In this document: piece after piece, positions 56,301 through 64,000 of the stretch
Layout of the letters: each line of letters opens with the position of its first letter
Position numbering within the stretch: position 1 is the stretch's first letter
Assembly (NCBI GenBank): GCA_039619475.1
Contig: CM077115.1
Coordinates: 510,652,815-510,716,814 of the forward strand
Length of the DNA: 64,000 nucleotides
Source of the DNA: Icerya purchasi
Lineage: Eukaryota > Arthropoda > Insecta > Hemiptera > Monophlebidae
Direction of reading: 5' to 3'
Notes under the pieces: model-generated
What the model was told of the DNA's origin: nothing
The model's input: the letters and a program-made list of their open reading frames with translations, nothing else
The model's database searches: none
Translations under genes and position numbers: made by a program

Positions 56301-59300
56301 ATATAATTGAGGCGTATAAGTAGCGATAGAAAATTACGAACTACGGCAATGCCGATGGTATACATTTTCGTTACACACAAAAAAAAATATTAATGCAAAT
56401 ACCACGAAAAATATCTGCGCCCATTATTATTTAAACGACTAAAAACGATTCTACGGCCATAAAGTACTCGTAATGTCGGGATCTAAAAGTGTTTCGCAAG
56501 CTATCACATCGTCTCTTCCTCCTTCCTCTTATACGCTTCTTCATACATGATCTTTTTCTCTTTCACTCGATTGAGATCGGTCTTCTGTGGATTCGTAATC
56601 ATTTAGGCATTGAAGGCAATGTGATAGTGGATTCCTTATCCCGTTCTTCCATTTCCAGTTACAGATATTTGGGCACATTTTCAGCTCATAATATTGCTTT
56701 TCTTTTCTTAAATGACTCATTTCAGACTATGGATCAACTCCTACTCTACTACACTTTCGAATCCTGCTTCGTTTGATCTCTCTATTCAGCCATCTCTTCC
56801 TTCCCGTCCGTGGTTTTCTAGATACTTCCTTTTTCTCCTAAACACTTCACAATCTCAGCTATTTATCGCTTTCTCCGCAATCATAGTCTCCTTCCTGCAT
56901 CATTTTCTCGGTTTTCATCTGCTTCTATTCCATTTTGTCTTTTTCATCCTCCTTCCACATACTTTCCTTGTGATCCTGATATCATATTTTATTTCAATAT
57001 TCGGCCTTTTCTGCTGAACAATCGCCCTTCTACTCTTCTAACTCGGTATCCCTACTCCTTTTATCGGTGCTTCTTGTATTCTCTCTTTTTCTTCTGCTTC
57101 TGTTATTCGTGCCATCGAACTATATTTTTATCCTCTGTCCTTAAACGTTTAAGAATTTTATTTTCTTCTTCCCATTCCTTGGGTTAATGTCTTCATTGAC
57201 GGAGTCCCATTGAAAAGAAAAAAGAAAAAAAAAGAAACATTAATATTTGTGATAAATATGTGAACATTCATTCATCTTCGAAATATTTTTAACTCTTCTG
57301 ACATCCGAACTTACTAAAATATTCGACAACCCAGATTTCCTGCTATTTTTTCCTCAGAAATATTGGAATAACATATGCTATTAGTACTTTTAACACCTAC
57401 ATACATATTTAAATGATTGAACATTTCGATTTGTTAATTGCAGAACAATAAGCTCAAGTCAAATTCAGACCAATCATACATCGGAATTCGCTCTTTCATT
57501 GGAGCCACTGATAGGGAAGCTGATGAAAACATCTGTTGCTCCGCCTGCTGAAGAAAGAAGTACGTATGTGTTTGAATTCGGTTATTCGTAATTTTTCTCC
57601 ACTTTTTTTTATCTTATTTAAAATGTCTTTCGCTTATGCACATTTGAACTGCAGTTATTTAAGAGCTATGTAAACATTTGGTTCAAGAAATAATACGTCT
57701 TCATATAGAAAATGCAAATTAGTTATTTGTGAGTTTTTCAATTTTTTTAATACACAATGTTTTTAAAATATGTATTGTAGTGGCTTTCTATAAGCAACTG
57801 ACAGTTAAGTTTACCCTGAACTTTTTGAAAAAACATTGAGATGGATAAAACTCCATAAGAGCAGACCGATATTTCATAATTCTCATTTATCAATTAAGAT
57901 CAGCTCGAGAACTACATTAAAGAAATTAATTTTTACCTTCTGCGCATTATACGGTTAAATTTAATACTGCTAAGTAGGGAACATGAGGCATTACAGACAT
58001 ATATAGAAATGAAAATTGAGGATAGAAGAGAAAAATTTCTCATTTTTCTTCATTTCTGTATATGTCTGTAATGTCTCATCGCTCCCTACTTAGCAGTATT
58101 AAATTTAACCGTATCGGTTCTAAGTATATCCTTTTTCGAGTTCATGTAAATCTGATTTTTCACTTACGTCAATCTAACCGATTTTTATTTGAATATATAC
58201 ATTTATCGTTCTATCTTTCGGTGCCTCCGCGGAGTGTTTTAAATACGAAAACGATTAAAATAAACAGAGAAGCAGATAACGCAACGATTTTACACAAGAT
58301 TATCTAGTGATTCTTGAGATCTTCTTTGTTTGCTCGACATTTAGTATTTTTTCGCATTGAAATTCCTCGTACATTAGTGTAATTATTCTAGAAATCGGTT
58401 AGAATTTTATTTTCATGTTAAAATCGGTTCTTCAACATGTGGCCGCATGGCCATAGGCAGAAGGGAGGTTTAGGTGGTCCAAACTGCCCCCCGAAATGTT
58501 TTGGATTTTTATTTATTTTTTTTTATTTAGAAAGAAATTACAATATTTGATATTTACAGAAAAACAAATAAAAGAACAAAAACATTTGCTACACAAATTG
58601 AAACAAATTTGCACAGATTATAAACGCAATATCAATTTAATGTAAGATGGTTAGACCAATATAATTGGCTACTATATTCAAAACGAGAGGATAGTTCGTA
58701 CTGTAAATATTGTGCTCTTCTTTTTGCCATGGATACTGCAGGAAAAGAGACTCATCAGGAACTTGAATCACTCGTTAAAAAAGGATTCCGCAATTGGAAG
58801 AAGGCGAAGGAGGAATTTGGAAAGCACGTCCTTTTAAGTTATCATATAAAAACAACCGAAATGGCTGAAAACTTCGTATCAATATATGATGGTAAAACGG
58901 AGAACATCCAGGAAAAAATTTACTCTGAATTAGCCGAAAAATCTTTAGAAAACAAAGCCAAATTAACCTCTGTTGTCAAAACCATCATATTATGTGGTCG
59001 CCAAGAACTCTACCCTTGCGAGGAACATCCGATATCATGGAAATGTTTTAGAGGAAAAAATGAAGAATGACACGGAATATTTCGTGCTCCTTTAAGAGAT
59101 ATAGAGTCGACGCAGGAGATATAACTTTAACAAACATAGTTAGAAACCGGTAACAGAAATTTTCAGTACACCAGCGCTTCTGTACACAAAACAAAATTAT
59201 TAGTATTTGTAGAGACATCATTAAAGAGAATCTACTGTGGAAAAAGTCAATCGCTCCTTGGTTTTTTCAGTTCTCATTGATGAAACCAGCGACTCATTCA

Positions 59301-62147
59301 GAACTGAACAAATGTAATTTTGCCTCAGATACATTGACCCTGGCAACAAGGCTTTGCGAGAAGACTTTTTAGAATTTGTTCCCCTTCGTGATTTCACTGG
59401 AGAAAGCATTGCATCATCTATGATCGACCAGCTGCAACTAAACGGAATAAACAGTAAAATTGGGTTTGCCGAACAAGGATATGATGGTGCGCATTGTCAA
59501 TGAGTGGATGCACTCAAGGTGCTCGAGCCATAATAAAAAGAAAGTATCCATTAGCATTATACATACATTGTAGTGCCCATCCGCTGAATCTGGCCATCGC
59601 AGGTACTTGAAAAGTGCAGAGTTTGGCCAATTGTTTAGGCACTGTAAAGTCTGTTGGAATTTTTTTTTCGAACATCGGCATTACGTTCGACAATGCTATA
59701 AAAAAAATTAATTGAAAAGCAAATGGCTGATTGTAGGAAAACGACGTTAATATGCGAAACTCGGTCGGTCCAAAAACACGACAGTGTAATGCGGTTTAAT
59801 GAAATCCTCTTGCCTATTGCGGTTACTCTGAAAGAAATGAAGACTTCAGGAAATAATGAGACTTCATAAGCGGCTAATCAGTTGCTAGTTGCGATTCAAT
59901 GCGAAGAATTTCTCATTAATCTGAACATTGCCAGCAAGCTCTTCTTTGTGACAATTAATCTGCGTGAATTTTTACAAAGCTCTAACTGCGATCACGCAAC
60001 GGCCTGTCATCAAGCCGACGATATAATAAATGCTCTCGATACAATGAGGACGCAAGCAGAGACTCAGGACTCAGTAATATACAGATAAGCTAAGAAGGAT
60101 CAGGCAAGATAACTGAATGGCGATGACTTCACAATATCTATGCCACGACGAGTAGAGTGCCAACCGCATCGAAGTAATATCAAGGCCGAAACTTCAGAGG
60201 AATACTATAGACGTGCTTTATTTATTCCGATTATTGACCGTATTATTAGTCATCCGGAGGAACGGTGTTAGTTAACCACAAGTCGGTTATGGGGTGTCTG
60301 TCGTTGCTAATGCCGCACATGCTTCCCGTCAACACCGGCGAACTTCAGAGCGCAGTACAATTTTAAGGGCCACTTCTCTGCGATGCAACCAGTTTTGAAG
60401 AAGAGTTCGCGGTTTGGAAATCAAACTGGTCAAAAATAGAGGTTGCGAAATTGTCCATCACACGGATAGAAGTGCTGGATAATTGCAGCCCAGATATTTT
60501 TCCGATGATTCACAAGCTGCTTTCAATACTTGTGATTCTACCTGTGTTGTTGACGGCGACACCAGAGCGGATTTTTTCTTCATTGAGAAGGCTGAAAACA
60601 TGTCTGAGAAACAGCATGGGACAGGAGTGGCTCAGTGGATTGGCGCTGATGAGCATTCATTGTGATATCGAGATCGATCCAGAGGTAGTTGTCAGGCGTT
60701 TTACTTCTCAAGAGCATCATCGTCGGATGCAGTTTTACTAAAATTTATATTTATAGAAATAATTAAATAAAAAATATAAAAAATGTAATATCATGCTATT
60801 TAATGTTACATATTGCGTATTGTGGGGAATCCCCCCTCCCGCCCCAAAATGAATTCCTAGCTACGGCCCTGTGTGACTGATAAAGCGTTTTTATTTATTA
60901 TTCATTACGTCCTTTACACGGACGATGTCTGTTTTATTTCTGAAACATTTGATTCCAATATAGTTACTGAAGTTTGCTTAATTCACACAAAATCCGCGTA
61001 GCTCTGTCCACTCTAAAAAATATCTGAAAAAACTCATTTTAATATGATATTTTTTTATTCGTAATAATTTATCGAATATATGGCCTTACTTGCATGGAAA
61101 ATGTTCTATCTCGCATGTAATCGATAAAATACGCCTTCGATTTTGATATTTGTAAAAAGAAAAATAAACGAAAAAAAAAGTATCACTTCTTAAAATACAT
61201 TGGTATAATGTAACAAATTCTTCCAATTGCCACTCTGGCATAATAGTTTGGTCGTCTGGCAGTTTAATATGCTTGCTCAAACCAAACGTGAAGATCAGAT
61301 ATTTAACGTTTAAGTATTTTTCCGGATTAATAATTTGTTCTCGGCAACAAACTTCAACTGTATTTTCATGTCGGAGATTTTTTTTGCAATCTGAAAGCGC
61401 TTTAAAAAAAAACAATTACCCGGTCAGCCTAAACAATTTCACGTACGCGAAGAGCGCACGAAATTCGCTTTACTTTGAGATACTATGGTAGATTTGCTAA
61501 AAAAATAGAAAACATCTTGCAATATATAATTTTTTGTGTTTCGTGAAATTTTTTAGTTCTAATATTTAAAGTAATTCACTGAGGGAATCATTAAATTTAG
61601 TTTACGAAGCAGTTCCTCGAGGGAATTATTCGTCTATCATACCGCCGCATATTACGGTACAAGCCTCTTTGAAACAACATCCCGCCGTGAAAGCTAAAGC
61701 GTTGGAAGGAGACGGCCCGTTCGCTAACCATTGCAGAAGTTTTAGCACGCAAATAAAGGTACGTAACTAACTTGAATATTTTATCACGGAAGTAAAGTCG
61801 AATATTGTGCCAACACTGCAGTTATAAATCTATCGACTACGGAGTTAAACTTAAGATGAATCTCGTTTGTTGTCTTTTTCAAATTGATGTAAAATGGTCT
61901 TACATGGTTTTTAATCTGTTAACACTTGATGTTCAAATTTTAATGCAATCGATTGCGTTTTTTAAATGATGATTTTTTTCCCTTTAAAATCCTAATAACG
62001 TTCGTGCGTCATTCTTAATTGTTACAGTCATTACAGCTCATCAATCGGGCGAGGATACTAGTTCAAATTTTACCTAGCAAATTTTCTTTCCTAAGGAAAC
62101 CAAGGAAAATTTTTAATCGATTTGGATCACCGGAGAGGCAAAAATAG
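45325..62147 (+). CDS. RNF207: RING/B-box protein of the RNF207 type (nine proposed exons)
   Basis: RNF207 is a RING E3 ligase with B-box and coiled-coil region; in vertebrates it affects cardiac potassium channel levels, and its insect role is not known to me. Exons: 45325-45521, 45638-45780, 51183-51289, 51552-51713, 52008-52180, 52348-52539, 57444-57563, 61572-61758, 62028-62147. All phases agree (1401 nt, 466 aa). The RING is perfect C3HC4: C27, C30, C42, H44, C47, C50, C62, C65. A B-box with C-x2-C pairs follows, then HKAKMFSTHEIL, CNLHGEPYIMYS and LCINCFRDI, then a helical region. Vertebrate RNF207 is about 630 aa, so roughly 170 residues are missing at the C-terminus; exon 9 may be a new tail, mis-joined, or the gene may continue past the window. 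Introns 2, 6 and 7 hold hAT, Tigger, LINE and foldback insertions. Confidence 0.88.
45638..45780 (+). CDS. RNF207: RNF207-like exon 2
   Basis: Acceptor TTTATTCAG, donor GTAAGT. Encodes PPSDPLMNKLIELV and the first B-box cysteines (CSNCDK, YFCSTC). Confidence 0.92.
46190..46355. mobile_element. MITE in RNF207-like intron 2
   Basis: ~165 bp with inverted ends GGACTGGCT...AGCCAGTCC and inner repeats of GGRCGCACCGGG and GGGCGCACCGGGCAAATG. GC-richer than the intron around it. The target duplication is unclear. Confidence 0.65.
46356..47281. other. RNF207-like intron 2, AT-rich part
   Basis: No feature recognised. Confidence 0.5.
47290..49130 (+). mobile_element. hAT element, decayed, with 8-bp duplication
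   Basis: Ends CAGAGGCGG and CCGCCACTG form a short inverted repeat. ATCAGCAA occurs on both sides (47282-47289 and 49131-49138), the 8-bp duplication typical of hAT transposons. Contains a broken transposase gene in the same orientation as the host gene. Confidence 0.93.
47661..48983 (+). pseudogene. hAT transposase (ZMYM1-like), broken
   Basis: NCHGQGYDNGVNIAGVNGRV and FTTCSCHSLNLLLLIDVQNS, then KPLSDTRW, are the RNase H-fold core of ZMYM1-like hAT transposases, with the first catalytic Asp in GYDN. About 800 bp on, SAERSFSKLKLIKN-type and ALAVLSIEADI segments form the C-terminal dimerisation region. Stops and frameshifts intervene. The N-terminal zinc finger is missing. Confidence 0.85.
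49590..50180 (+). pseudogene. Possible retroelement remnant
   Basis: A short NYADDILVY string at 49629-49660 resembles the catalytic box of reverse transcriptases; a later broken frame is of a NHWLEGSEG kind. Nothing else supports it. Confidence 0.3.
50483..50843. mobile_element. hAT-type MITE with 8-bp duplication
   Basis: 361 bp. Ends CAGGGCCGTATCTGAGGGGG and the complement of CAGGGCGTATCTAGACC form imperfect inverted repeats. CATTCCAC is duplicated at 50475-50482 and 50844-50851. No coding capacity. The end sequence resembles that of the hAT element at 58438-60871. Confidence 0.9.
51183..51289 (+). CDS. RNF207: RNF207-like exon 3
   Basis: Preceded by a long T tract and CAG; donor GTATAT. 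Encodes ALCSQCRENIHKAKMFSTHE, the rest of the B-box. Intron 2 before it is 5.4 kb. Confidence 0.93.
51552..51713 (+). CDS. RNF207: RNF207-like exon 4
   Basis: Acceptor CATATAG, donor GTTAGT. Encodes CNLHGEPYIMYS, MLCINCFRDI and CMDIDTAYAQNAMKLES. Confidence 0.92.
52008..52180 (+). CDS. RNF207: RNF207-like exon 5
   Basis: Acceptor ATGCAG, donor GTAATT. Helical segment VQKSIRDGIVQCKSQLDEL to INKTQSNILLEIQ. Confidence 0.92.
52348..52539 (+). CDS. RNF207: RNF207-like exon 6
   Basis: Acceptor TTTTTTAG, donor GTATAA. Helical segment YETKERTFHNQLVHLSSSLP to FLEVAMLMIDRLKVV. Confidence 0.92.
52540..53325. other. RNF207-like intron 6, first part
   Basis: AT-rich, with no gene. Ends in a TA microsatellite (53280-53322) directly before the Tigger element. 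Confidence 0.55.
53326..55517 (-). mobile_element. Tigger/pogo-type element, decayed
   Basis: 2.2 kb. Ends CAGTAGCCTCCCGATCAACC and the complement of CAGTAGCCTCCTGATTATCC are inverted repeats of the Tigger style. The expected TA duplication is not clear on the left, where the element abuts a TA microsatellite. The transposase lies on the minus strand, antisense to the host gene. Confidence 0.88.
53580..55130 (-). pseudogene. Tigger/pogo transposase, broken
   Basis: Near the N-terminus is a VSSLSMKNSKPSKDLIEE-like helix-turn-helix region. The DDE core includes LPVLYKNQKFAWMDVQLFET and VLLIDNAPSH (54122-54376); the C-terminal part is 53625-54059 (KKINMEDVVFWAADA). Several stops and frameshifts. 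It resembles jerky/Tigger proteins, which derive from pogo transposases. Confidence 0.88.
55770..56258. mobile_element. Foldback MITE, ~200-bp imperfect arms
   Basis: CTGACTTCAAGATTTACTAT at the left pairs with ATAGTAAATTTTGAAGTCGG at the right. Inner segments ATATACCTTAAGGTG and CACCTTAAGATATAT pair as well. Mismatches are frequent, so it is older than the other foldbacks here. No ORF. Confidence 0.7.
56470..57237 (+). pseudogene. LINE 3' fragment with RNase H remnant
   Basis: LLWIRNHLGIEGNVIVDSLS is the last RNase H station; shifted frames of the C-terminal region follow and it ends in an A-rich tail at 57216-57237. Similar in style to the fragment at 31998-32965. Confidence 0.7.
57444..57563 (+). 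CDS. RNF207: RNF207-like exon 7
   Basis: Acceptor AATTGCAG. Two donors lie 4 nt apart: GTACGT (after 57559) and GTATGT (after 57563). Only the second keeps exon 8 open; the first leads to an early TGA. Encodes SEFALSLEPLIGKLM. Confidence 0.85.
57951..58112. mobile_element. Foldback MITE, ~75-bp arms
   Basis: ACGGTTAAATTTAATACTGC ... pairs with its complement ending at 58112 (coordinate sum 116063), including CTAAGTAGGGA and ATTACAGACATATA. Loop ~15-20 bp. Near perfect, so young. It lies in intron 7 of the RNF207-like gene. Confidence 0.85.
58438..60871 (+). mobile_element. Second hAT element, decayed
   Basis: The right end is the complement of CAGGGCCGTAGCTAGGAATT, a common ZMYM1-like hAT terminus. 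The left end near 58438 (GTGGCCGCATGGCCATAGG) is altered and no 8-bp duplication could be confirmed. It fills most of intron 7. Confidence 0.8.
58620..60741 (+). pseudogene. hAT transposase (ZMYM1-like), broken
   Basis: An opening YNWLLYSKREDSSYCKYCAL is the TTF-type zinc finger; KKGFRNWKKAKEEFGKH follows, then GYDGAHC and HCSAHPLNLAIA-like strings of the core. The C-terminal ILPVLLTATPERIFSSLRRL and MGQEWLSGLALMSIHCDI (60451-60741) form the dimerisation segment. At least four breaks in frame. More complete than the copy at 47661-48983. Confidence 0.87.
60872..61571. other. RNF207-like intron 7, last part
   Basis: AT-rich. A 109-codon minus ORF at 61086 has no recognisable motif. No feature supported. 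Confidence 0.5.
61572..61758 (+). CDS. RNF207: RNF207-like exon 8
   Basis: Acceptor ...TTTAAAG (61571), a weak but frame-keeping site 14 nt after a better TTTTTTAG that would give a stop; donor GTACGT. Encodes NSLRESLNLVYEAVP and GDGPFANHCRSFSTQIK, matching the post-helical segment of the family. Confidence 0.85.
62028..62147 (+). CDS. RNF207: RNF207-like exon 9 (tentative last exon)
   Basis: Acceptor TTGTTACAG. Encodes SLQLINRARILVQILPSKFS and 19 more residues to TAG. Only the start resembles the family; the rest is basic and unfamiliar. A foldback element begins about 30 bp after the stop. Confidence 0.45.
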   Translation, partial: SLQLINRARILVQILPSKFSFLRKPRKIFNRFGSPERQK

Positions 62148-62177
62148 ATTTATATCTTTTAAATGTAACAAAATCCA

Positions 62178-62835
62178 AGGTAGGTGAATACATGCCTGTT
62201 TGTTAAAACTGTATAATAAAAACAAACATTAATAACAAACAAATATAAGGGTAAAAATAATTTTTAACAATAAATTAGATAAATACCTTATTTAAGAACG
62301 TTTTCAGGTATAATCCATCATCAGCTAAAACTAGCTTAATCAAAATCTTAAAACACACTGGAAAGAATATAAGGAATACATGTGTATATAATATAGTAGA
62401 TGTATAGGAGGAACAAACATAGAAGGTATAAAAATCAATATGGTGAAATTACTAATACTTAATACAAAATATAAAATAAAATAGGAGGACCTAAAGTTAA
62501 ATTGGTTACCAAATAATAATAATCCACTTTTTAATATAAAAATTTAACTTTAGGTTGTTCTATTTTATTTTCGATTTTGTATTAAGTATTAATAATTTCA
62601 CCCTATTGATTTTTATACCTTCTATGTTTGTTCCTCCTATGCAGTTACTATATTATATACACATGTATTCCTTATATTCTTTCCAGTGTGTTTTAAGTTT
62701 TGATTAAGCTAGTTTTAGCTGATGATGGATTATACCCGAAAACGTTCCTAAATAAGGTATTTATCTAATTTATTGTTAAAAATTATTTTTACCCTTATAT
62801 TTATTTGTTATTAAAGTTTGTTTTTATTATACAGT
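62178..62835. mobile_element. Foldback element with ~300-bp arms
   Basis: 62208-62835 is an inverted repeat (sum 125043) whose outer part matches the small MITE at 31611-31757. Inner arms carry AGCTAGTTTTAGCTGATGAT followed by GGATTATACCCGAAAACG on the right arm, and its near-complement on the left. The left 30 bp (GGTGAATACATGCCTGTTTG) is also found beside the 31611 copy. No coding capacity. Confidence 0.85.
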
Positions 62836-62839
62836 AACA

Positions 62840-63170
62840 AAATTCACTACGCCACCGAGAAAATAACTCCTTACTGCATATTTATACTGATGCTTCAAAA
62901 GCAGGACCGCGTATTAGCTCACTCCCAACACAAATCAACATTGAAATTATTTCATTACGTCTAAATAGGAAGCAGAATTGTATGTCATATATAGTATTTT
63001 TTCGAATGTAAAAATAAATAAAAACAGACTATTAATAACCAATTACAAAGAGCTCCGTTATGCAAGAAGTCAGGTAACATATTTATGTTTCTGTCGTGTC
63101 ACATGGGAATCCAAGAAAATGAGCGGGTTTGCTTGGTGTCCAAGCCAGAACTCCTCGCATCAATGCTGTT
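62840..63170 (+). pseudogene. LINE RNase H remnant
   Basis: IYTDASKAG near 62880-62906 and, after a gap, LSCHMGIQENERV near 63090-63130 match the first and last RNase H stations. Too decayed for family assignment. Confidence 0.55.
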
Positions 63171-63379
63171 AGCGCAACTGCACTGATTTGTAAAATAAAG
63201 ACGTATTTAAGAATCATAGCAAAAATGACATGTGGATGGAGGGGGTGTTCTTTCAAATATGTAATTATATGAGACAGCCGCATGACCAACCCGCAAACGA
63301 TTTAAAGAACCATATTCCCTACGCGTAAGACAAAGGGGAGGAAATCATGGTATGAGTTGCTAATTTTATATTTTTTATA

Positions 63380-63880
63380 AAGGATGAGTTCATATGGCAC
63401 ACTGCCTGATCCATTCAGCCGTCGTACAAATACGTCTAACAAGTATCGAAATTTGGCAATTGCGCACCGCCGCAGTCTGGATTAAATCGCGGGCAGTAAT
63501 GAAAAAATGGATCAGGTTAAACGTGCGGAGGTAAATATCAGTGAGGAAAGGAGCACTCACACTAAAGGAATAAGTGCGATATAGACTAAGAATTAAGCGA
63601 AAGGATATGTGATGAATAGGATCGAATGTACTAAGTAACGACTGGCTGCCGAAAAGTACACCTGGCACCTATAATTTAATCTGGAAAATATTGGGGCTTT
63701 ATAAATGGTAACCAGCATCGTGGGGTTTATATTGAGTTTAGGACTAGATAAATATTTTACAATGGATAGGCTTTTTATACATTTATTTCTAAATTTGGTA
63801 AAATGAGGATACCAGGACAGAGTAGAATCAAACACTATAGAACTAGAAATTTCACAGTACTGGAGAAAGAAAGCAGAGAA
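63380..63880 (-). pseudogene. LINE post-RT fragment
   Basis: VFDSTLSWYPHFTKFRNKCI, then MLVTIYKAPIFSRLNYRCQV, is the conserved region after reverse transcriptase (xFDSxLxWxPHI... and YxxxxxSxLxYG). It then runs, with a frameshift, into 63390-63668. Orientation is opposite to the fragment at 62840. Confidence 0.7.
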
Positions 63881-63952
63881 CTACTAAAATGAAGGTTAAT
63901 TTCCTGGTTAATTTTGATTCCTAGTTACCCTACTTTCTCCATCGACGGAATT

Positions 63953-63953
63953 A

Positions 63954-64000
<47 letters not shown>
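63953..64000. repeat. TA microsatellite at the window edge
   Basis: Uninterrupted TA repeats to the last base; it continues beyond the window. Confidence 0.9.

Overview
The window looks like arthropod, most likely insect, nuclear DNA. It is AT-rich, has spliced genes with short GT-AG exons, and is dense in transposon remnants (LINE, mariner, hAT, Tigger/pogo, foldback elements). All family names come from reading the sequence; no database search was run.

The main feature is an 18.9-kb element at 4236-23153 that is a near-perfect palindrome. Position x on the left arm pairs with 27389-x on the right at both ends and at the centre, so there is no net indel over two ~9.09-kb arms. The arms face each other across a ~740-bp array of a 20-bp AT repeat (13324-14065). 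The element begins 5'-AG and is flanked by a perfect 6-bp duplication, CACCAT (4230-4235 and 23154-23159). The 6-bp duplication and AG terminus match Polinton/Maverick integration. Each arm carries two intact genes pointing to the centre: a 334-aa protein with a degenerate DEDD-exonuclease-like layout, and a 282-aa protein resembling the zinc-knuckle region that precedes arthropod Polinton-type DNA polymerase B. Both proteins share the same first 18 residues and have duplicated upstream regions. No polymerase core, integrase, ATPase or capsid gene is present, so the element looks like a non-autonomous, snap-back-like integrated derivative.

From 23160 to 33910 there is repeat-rich flank: an inverted pair of an unnamed ~0.4-kb repeat, and a three-layer nest (that repeat, holding a 5'-truncated LINE, holding a complete mariner with an intact 358-aa transposase). 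A possible PWWP-like exon lies just right of the palindrome.

From 35562 to 44591 (minus) is a complete five-exon PDE6D-type prenyl-binding protein gene (148 aa). It is invisible to long-ORF scans because its exons are 44-136 nt and its last intron is 7.3 kb, filled with a LINE, a foldback element and a satellite-like repeat. Head to head with it, 733 bp away, is an RNF207-type RING/B-box gene (45325-62147, plus; nine proposed exons, 466 aa), with hAT, Tigger, LINE and foldback insertions in introns 2, 6 and 7. The window ends in further LINE and foldback fragments and a TA run.
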